From positions 54,750 to 84,683 of the forward strand of contig BFEA01000712.1 in the NCBI GenBank assembly GCA_003427395.1: DNA of 29,934 bases, read 5' to 3'. Below, piece by piece: positions 25,939 to 29,934 of this stretch. Source of the DNA: Chara braunii. Its lineage: Eukaryota > Streptophyta > Charophyceae > Charales > Characeae. The notes under the pieces are model-generated. The model worked only from the letters and a program-made list of their open reading frames with translations, did not search any database and was not told the origin of the DNA. The stretch's first letter is position 1; each line of letters opens with the position of its first letter. Both the position numbers and the translations under genes were made by a program.

Positions 25939-27708
25939 TTATGGTGCAACCTCCCTTCTTTCCTGTTTCCTCGTTCTCTTCCCTCGCCGCTCTCTCTTTC
26001 GTTTCTTCTCTCCTCTCTCTCGCTTGACTCTCAAGGCTTTCCTCGAAGCGCCCCTCCTCTCTCTCAACCTGCGTTTTCCTAACCGGTCGATGTCACTGTC
26101 ATCTTCCCTTGGCCGTTTCTTCCTCCTAGGGGTCTTGGGTAGGGAAGGTCTTCGAACCTTATATCCTTTCTTAGGTGGTCAGGAAGAGCCCCCTTGTTTC
26201 AAAGTCTCTCCCTTCTCGAAGGCGACAGTTACCCCTGCGTCAACCATCCCTTTCCCTTTCGTTTTCGGTTCTATTCTAAGGGTCCCCCCCCATCCAAAAA
26301 GTTTGAGGCAAGCTCCCGTGATAGGGTTCCGCAACCTAGCCCCATCTAATTCGCCAAGGGGATACGCCCCCCCATCCAAACTCTTTAGGACCCGGTATGG
26401 CCCCATCCACCGGTTGGCTAACTTCCTGCTTCAAGTTTTTTCTAACGACGAGTCATACACCAGGACGAGGTCACTCGTCCCTATCGGTTTTTGGCGGACC
26501 TGCAAATTCTTGTCCCACCTCTCTTTCCCTTTTATCCTCTCCTTCTTAATGTTCCTCCCCGCCTCGGTAAGCTCAACATCAAGATTTTCGGCAATTTGTT
26601 GTATCCTCGCTTCCAACATCTTGCCTATAGTCATGGTGGTCTTCCACGTGACACTAGTCCAAGTGTCGACTTGGAATTCGATGGGCAGGGGGCAATGCCT
26701 ACCGAACCGAAGGGTGTAAGAGGGATACCCCGTACTTAATTTGACCGTGATGTTGTCGGCCCAAACTGCATAGCGCTAATACTTTGGCCATTGCTCCGCA
26801 CGTCCCTTACACCAGTTGGCTAAGGCATCTACAAGTGTCTGGCGACCCCTTTCGACCGGAGCGTTGCTTTGGGGGTGATAGGCGGTTGTATAGGCTGCCT
26901 TAATCCCTGCCTTTTCTAATATCGCTTTGACCTTTTGGCTTGAGAACTCGGACCCCCTATCCATGACTGTCTTCCCGACATACCCGTACCTGGAGATGTA
27001 CTCTAGGAGAAAGTCGCTCACCTCCTCGGCCGTCTTCTTCTTAATGGCCTTAGCTTCCACGAATCCAGTGGGGTCATCGCGGGCGTTGATTATGTACCGA
27101 AGCCCGCCGACTCCCTTGGGCATAGTTACCAAATCTATATGGACTTTCTCGCCCGGTACAGTGGGGAGCGACGGAACTAGGGGCTCCTTGTAGCGATCTG
27201 TCGCCCTTTTTTGGCAAACCTCACAGGTCGAACAATACTTCTCGACTTCTCCGTACTGTCCATCCCACCAATAAAGCCGTCGAACTTTGTCAAACGTCCC
27301 TTTTACTCCCCGATGTCCGCCAAAGACCCCATCATGTAGTTCTTCTATGACCGCTTTTCTCTCTTCCGGGTCGCAAAGGACCCTCATGGGAATTGCGAAC
27401 TTGGTGGGCCTCTTAAAGAGGTATCCTCCTCGTAGGCAATACCCGAGCGCCTCCCTCTTAATTACCTCGGTGCCTTCCTCCCTACCTGCTAGGTACAACC
27501 CTATACCCCGGTACTTCCCGTCGTAAAGGTTAGCGAGGAACGTCCTAGGGCCTTCGTCTTCTCCATGGATGATCACTGCTACTATTTCTTTGTTAGTGTC
27601 GATTTGGATCATCTCGGCTTTGGACATCGCTAGCCTTGCCTCCTCTAATCTGTGATAGTCCTCTTCTCGGATCGGGAGTCGGGACAACCCGTGGGCGACC
27701 TGATTTTT
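25939..27708 (-). pseudogene. Integrase (DD35E) with a long basic C-terminal tail
   Basis: The longest unbroken piece is 26776-27687. Counting residues from 27687: a zinc-binding HHCC region (His118, His125, Cys155, Cys158), then the catalytic core with Asp185 (VHIDLV), Asp243 (VMDRGSEF) and Glu279 (PVERG), with 35 residues between the last two. TAG at 26776-26778 interrupts just after the core. The same frame continues with LRFGRHCPLPIEF, then a TGA (26431-26433), a GPYRVLKSLDGGAYPLGELD module (a common integrase C-terminal domain), a TGA (26179-26181), and a tail of about 80 residues very rich in Lys and Arg, ending at TAA 25939-25941. The polypyrimidine look of the plus strand at 25950-26033 comes from this tail. 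Confidence 0.88.
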
Positions 27709-28636
27709 GCCCCAGAGATCGTCTCGACCCTATAATCGTAGAGCCTGATATGGATCATCCACCTCACAATAGTGGGGTCGGTTAGCAAGAAGTCCTTTTG
27801 AAGGACAGCCGCTACCGCGGTCGGGTCCATTCTCAAGAGGAACCGCCTCCCGTAGATATAGTGGCGAAAAGTCTTTAAGCAATGTATTGCTCCCAATACC
27901 TCTTTCTTGAATCGGCTATAATTCCTTTCGGCAGGATTCAAGGCCCGACTCTCAAATCGAAGAGGCTTCTCCTTCCCGTTTTGATCCCTTTGTGACAGAA
28001 GCCCTCCTACGGAACAAGGCCCTGCGTCCGTAAAAACTATAAAGGGGTGGTTCTCCTCGTCCTCGAAGAACGGAACTCCTAAGACTTACCCACCTTCGCA
28101 GAATTCTTCCTTAAGGGCTTCCATGGCAACGGCCTGCTCCTCTCCCAAAGTCCGCCCCTCAATTTTCCTAAGCAATCGTCTAAGTGGCTCCACGTTCTCA
28201 CTGTAGGCTTTTATAAAGATCCTCCAGTAGCCCACCACCCCTAGAAACTGCCTAACCTCCGTGATTGACTTTAGTGGCGACGGCCAGATCATCAACTTCT
28301 CCAGTTTCGCGGGATCGGGCCTCCGCCCATCCTTGTCATATATGAAGCCCAATATCTTGATTGACGACACCCCCCAACATCTCTTAGTCTCACTCATGGT
28401 AAGGTTGGAATCGTCTAATTTCGCAAGGACCTCTCTAACATCCGTCATGTGGTCAACCACAAACTTTCTCACATCCGGGAAGACCTCGGTCTCATCCTTT
28501 TCAATCGGCCCCTTCATTGGGAAATCGTCAAGGGAGACCTCTACCTTGCCGGGTATTAACTCTTTGAGGACTGCGATCATGGCTCTCTGGAACACCGCCA
28601 CCCCGTTCGTCCACCCCATGGGTACCACCATCATTT
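27709..28636 (-). pseudogene. Reverse transcriptase palm/thumb and RNase H
   Basis: It begins VVPMGWTNGVAVFQRAM, followed by the active-site box, here SLDD at 28524-28535 where Ty3/gypsy elements usually have a Y/F-x-D-D box. Then come LGFIYDKDGRRPDP and VRQFLGVVGYWRIFI, the thumb region. A TAA at 28086-28088 separates RT from RNase H. RNase H shows FTDAG, SRALNPAERNYSRFKKEVLG and LRMDPTAV, supplying the expected D, E, D residues. Near 27708 a 1-base shift moves the reading into the integrase frame. Confidence 0.85.
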
Positions 28637-29334
28637 GAACGAGCCAGAGGTGTGTGCATTGCGGTCATGTGTCTATCTTGGTAATCCAAGGGGATCTCAT
28701 CATAGCCTGAGAAAATATCGCAGATTGAATAGAGCAAGCGACCGGTCGATCCTTCTGCGAGCAGATCCGCCTCAGGTATAGACCCTACATCCCGTATGGT
28801 GACAGCATTGGTCCTTTGGAGATTCTGGATCCACCTCAGTTTATTGCTACCCCTTTTTCTCAGAAAGAACCATTTGTTGGAGTTGGCGCTCTCACAAGGT
28901 TCCGCCACACATATCCTTATCTTCTCTTTAATGAAGGCCATTATCTCTTCCTTTTATTTTTGCGCATACTTTCACGGCGGCCTATCCTTCCAAGGCACGT
29001 GAGGGACCGAATGGATCCGGTCGGGCTTAGCATACCTCGGATCTATCCTCCCTCTTTCTGAATCATCAAACTTTAAGGCTATGGCCTTATCGCAACCCCT
29101 TAGGGTCAGGGCCACATATTCCTTTTCTTCGTTCGTGAGGTTCCCATCTCCTATGTCAATTTTCGCTAGTCTATCGGTCGTAATTCGCTACCTTTCTGTG
29201 TCTTTGCGTTTCCGGATGATCTCAGCTATCTCCTCTTCCGATATCGATGCTTCCCCCGTTCTATCCCGGCTAACCGCAGCGGGCTTAACTTTCTCCGCCA
29301 CGGTTTTATGCTTCTTAATTCCGCCGGCTAGGGG
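28637..29334 (-). pseudogene. Protease-RT linker and N-terminal half of reverse transcriptase
   Basis: One frame carries an acidic linker, the pre-RT motif LTNEEKEYVALTLRGCDKAI, a HSVPHVPW word, then AEPCESANSNKWFFLRKRGS, LRWIQNLQRTNAVTIRDVG and DIFSGYDEIPLD, the RT fingers and first palm motifs including the first catalytic aspartate (in CDIFSGYD). Three stops interrupt it (TAG 29188-29190, TGA 28972-28974, TAA 28954-28956). After TAMHTPLA the frame is lost near 28636 and RT continues in another frame. Confidence 0.8.
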
Positions 29335-29488
29335 GATTCCTCCAAAAAAGACAGCCTGATGCACCCACCGAACTCTTCGTCCTTGTCCTCTTTCTTGTAC
29401 CCCACCCCATCGATCACAATTCGGTCACCAACGTCCTCGACGTCTACCCGGTCCCCCAGGGGTTCCTTCCCGGCGAAGGGGGATTCTT

Positions 29489-29890
29489 CTAGTTGGACCC
29501 GGCATACTCGCGACTGGGCTTTCCTCGGTTCCGCTCATCCTGATCGTCCACCGTCTTTAGGACCACTCGGATCCCATCCGGGTGTCGGATCGAGAGAGTA
29601 TGACTCCCGTCGGGAAGGTCGACTGTGCTAGCGTGGACCTCGCTCAGCCAGGTCCTCCCGAGGATCAACTCGGAAGAACACTCCTTCACCAAAAAAATCG
29701 GGACTGTAGCTTCCACTCCTGCGACCTCAATCAAGGGGTTGTGACATACCCCTTCCGCCGGTTGGAGCTTGTTGTCTGCAACGACCATGGACATGGACAC
29801 CTCTCTATCCACCTCCAGCCCTAATTCCTTCGCGATAGAGTCCTGACACACGGTCAAGATTGTCAGGCGGGGGCCCCTAGGGCCAAAGCC
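29489..29890 (-). pseudogene. Retropepsin-like aspartic protease domain, partial
   Basis: The recognisable part reads SIAKELGLEV after a strand, a central strand-rich core, then SSELILGRTWL, the hydrophobic-hydrophobic-Gly motif near the end of retropepsins. The catalytic Asp-Ser/Thr-Gly triplet, which should lie about 10 residues upstream of SIAKELGL, is not visible in this frame. The sequence above 29858 is very G/C-rich and seems disrupted. The frame opens without an ATG, as expected for the inside of a polyprotein. Confidence 0.65.
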
Positions 29891-29934
29891 GGGGTAGGGG
29901 TTTGACCTACGGACCCCCGCCGTGGGGGTGCCCC

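Larger units (their letters stand above)
25939..29934 (-). mobile_element. pol: Degenerate Ty3/gypsy retrotransposon pol region, minus strand, runs off the window
   Basis: Reading from 29934 down, the order is protease, reverse transcriptase, RNase H, integrase, which is the Ty3/gypsy order. Coding sequence is spread over three frames. In-frame stops lie at 29188-29190, 28972-28974, 28954-28956, 28086-28088, 26776-26778, 26431-26433 and 26179-26181, with frameshifts near 28636 and 27708. Words such as NAVTIRDVG, DIFSGYDEIPL, FPMKGP and GGAYPLGELDGARL place it in a clade that I know best from fungal (especially basidiomycete) genomes rather than in the usual plant Tat, Athila or chromovirus groups. 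Gag and the 5' LTR lie beyond 29934. The copy cannot be functional. Confidence 0.88.

Noticed and set aside
25874-26719. 281-codon open frame on the plus strand
   Set aside because: It is antisense to the integrase C-terminal region and its basic tail; its Ser/Phe/Leu-rich product follows from the purine-rich coding strand opposite.
1-29934. CRISPR arrays, bacterial operons and riboswitches
   Set aside because: No regularly spaced exact repeats with unique spacers are present, and the plant-type U6, the tRNA-Asp primer site and the retrotransposons place the window in a plant nuclear genome.

Overview
The window looks like a repeat-rich stretch of a land-plant (or close streptophyte) nuclear genome. 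Two short sequences support this: an 18-base primer-binding site (20741-20758) complementary to the 3' end of plant tRNA-Asp, and a fragment of the plant form of U6 snRNA (10905-10960). I find no confident host protein-coding gene. Nearly everything I can explain is transposon, satellite or other repeat DNA. Layout: 1-14.2 kb is a mosaic of repeats with no recognisable genes. It holds an (AG)35 tract, a 433-bp tandem duplication, an alternating 123-bp repeat, a dispersed family of small hairpins whose stems covary, a compound inverted repeat, clusters of hairpins, a U6 pseudogene, microsatellites and a 50-bp minisatellite. At 14289 a single N sits between two identical 47-bp copies and looks like an unmerged contig join. 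From 14.6 to 20.1 kb there are a 173-codon orphan frame, an 18-copy 13-bp minisatellite, and a set of small plus-strand genes in a sea of CTCAG-, CAA- and CAGT-rich spacer. From 20165 to 24157 lies an LTR retrotransposon on the plus strand: two LTRs of about 573 bp, about 95% identical by eye; the tRNA-Asp primer site; a leader with a good splice donor; six small closely spaced reading frames; and a gag gene cut off after about 158 codons and fused to the 3' LTR. From 25939 to the window end is a decayed Ty3/gypsy pol on the minus strand (protease, reverse transcriptase, RNase H, integrase), broken by at least seven in-frame stops and two frameshifts. The most unusual item is the cassette of small proteins upstream of gag. 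Three of them (21074, 21477, 21931), plus one outside the element (19596), are homologous to each other (family A). One more (22774) aligns without gaps to two genes outside the element (17695 and a broken one at 19148) (family B). By eye, family A has an alpha-beta-beta-beta-alpha order and family B a beta-beta-alpha C-terminal half. Both recall the double-stranded-RNA-binding domain but lack its basic KKxAK helix. I know of no LTR element with a tandem set of such genes between primer site and gag. My best guess is that these are RNA-binding or silencing-related accessory proteins of a retrotransposon lineage, with an older copy of the same cassette just upstream. Function is inference only; the homology within each family is visible in the sequence.
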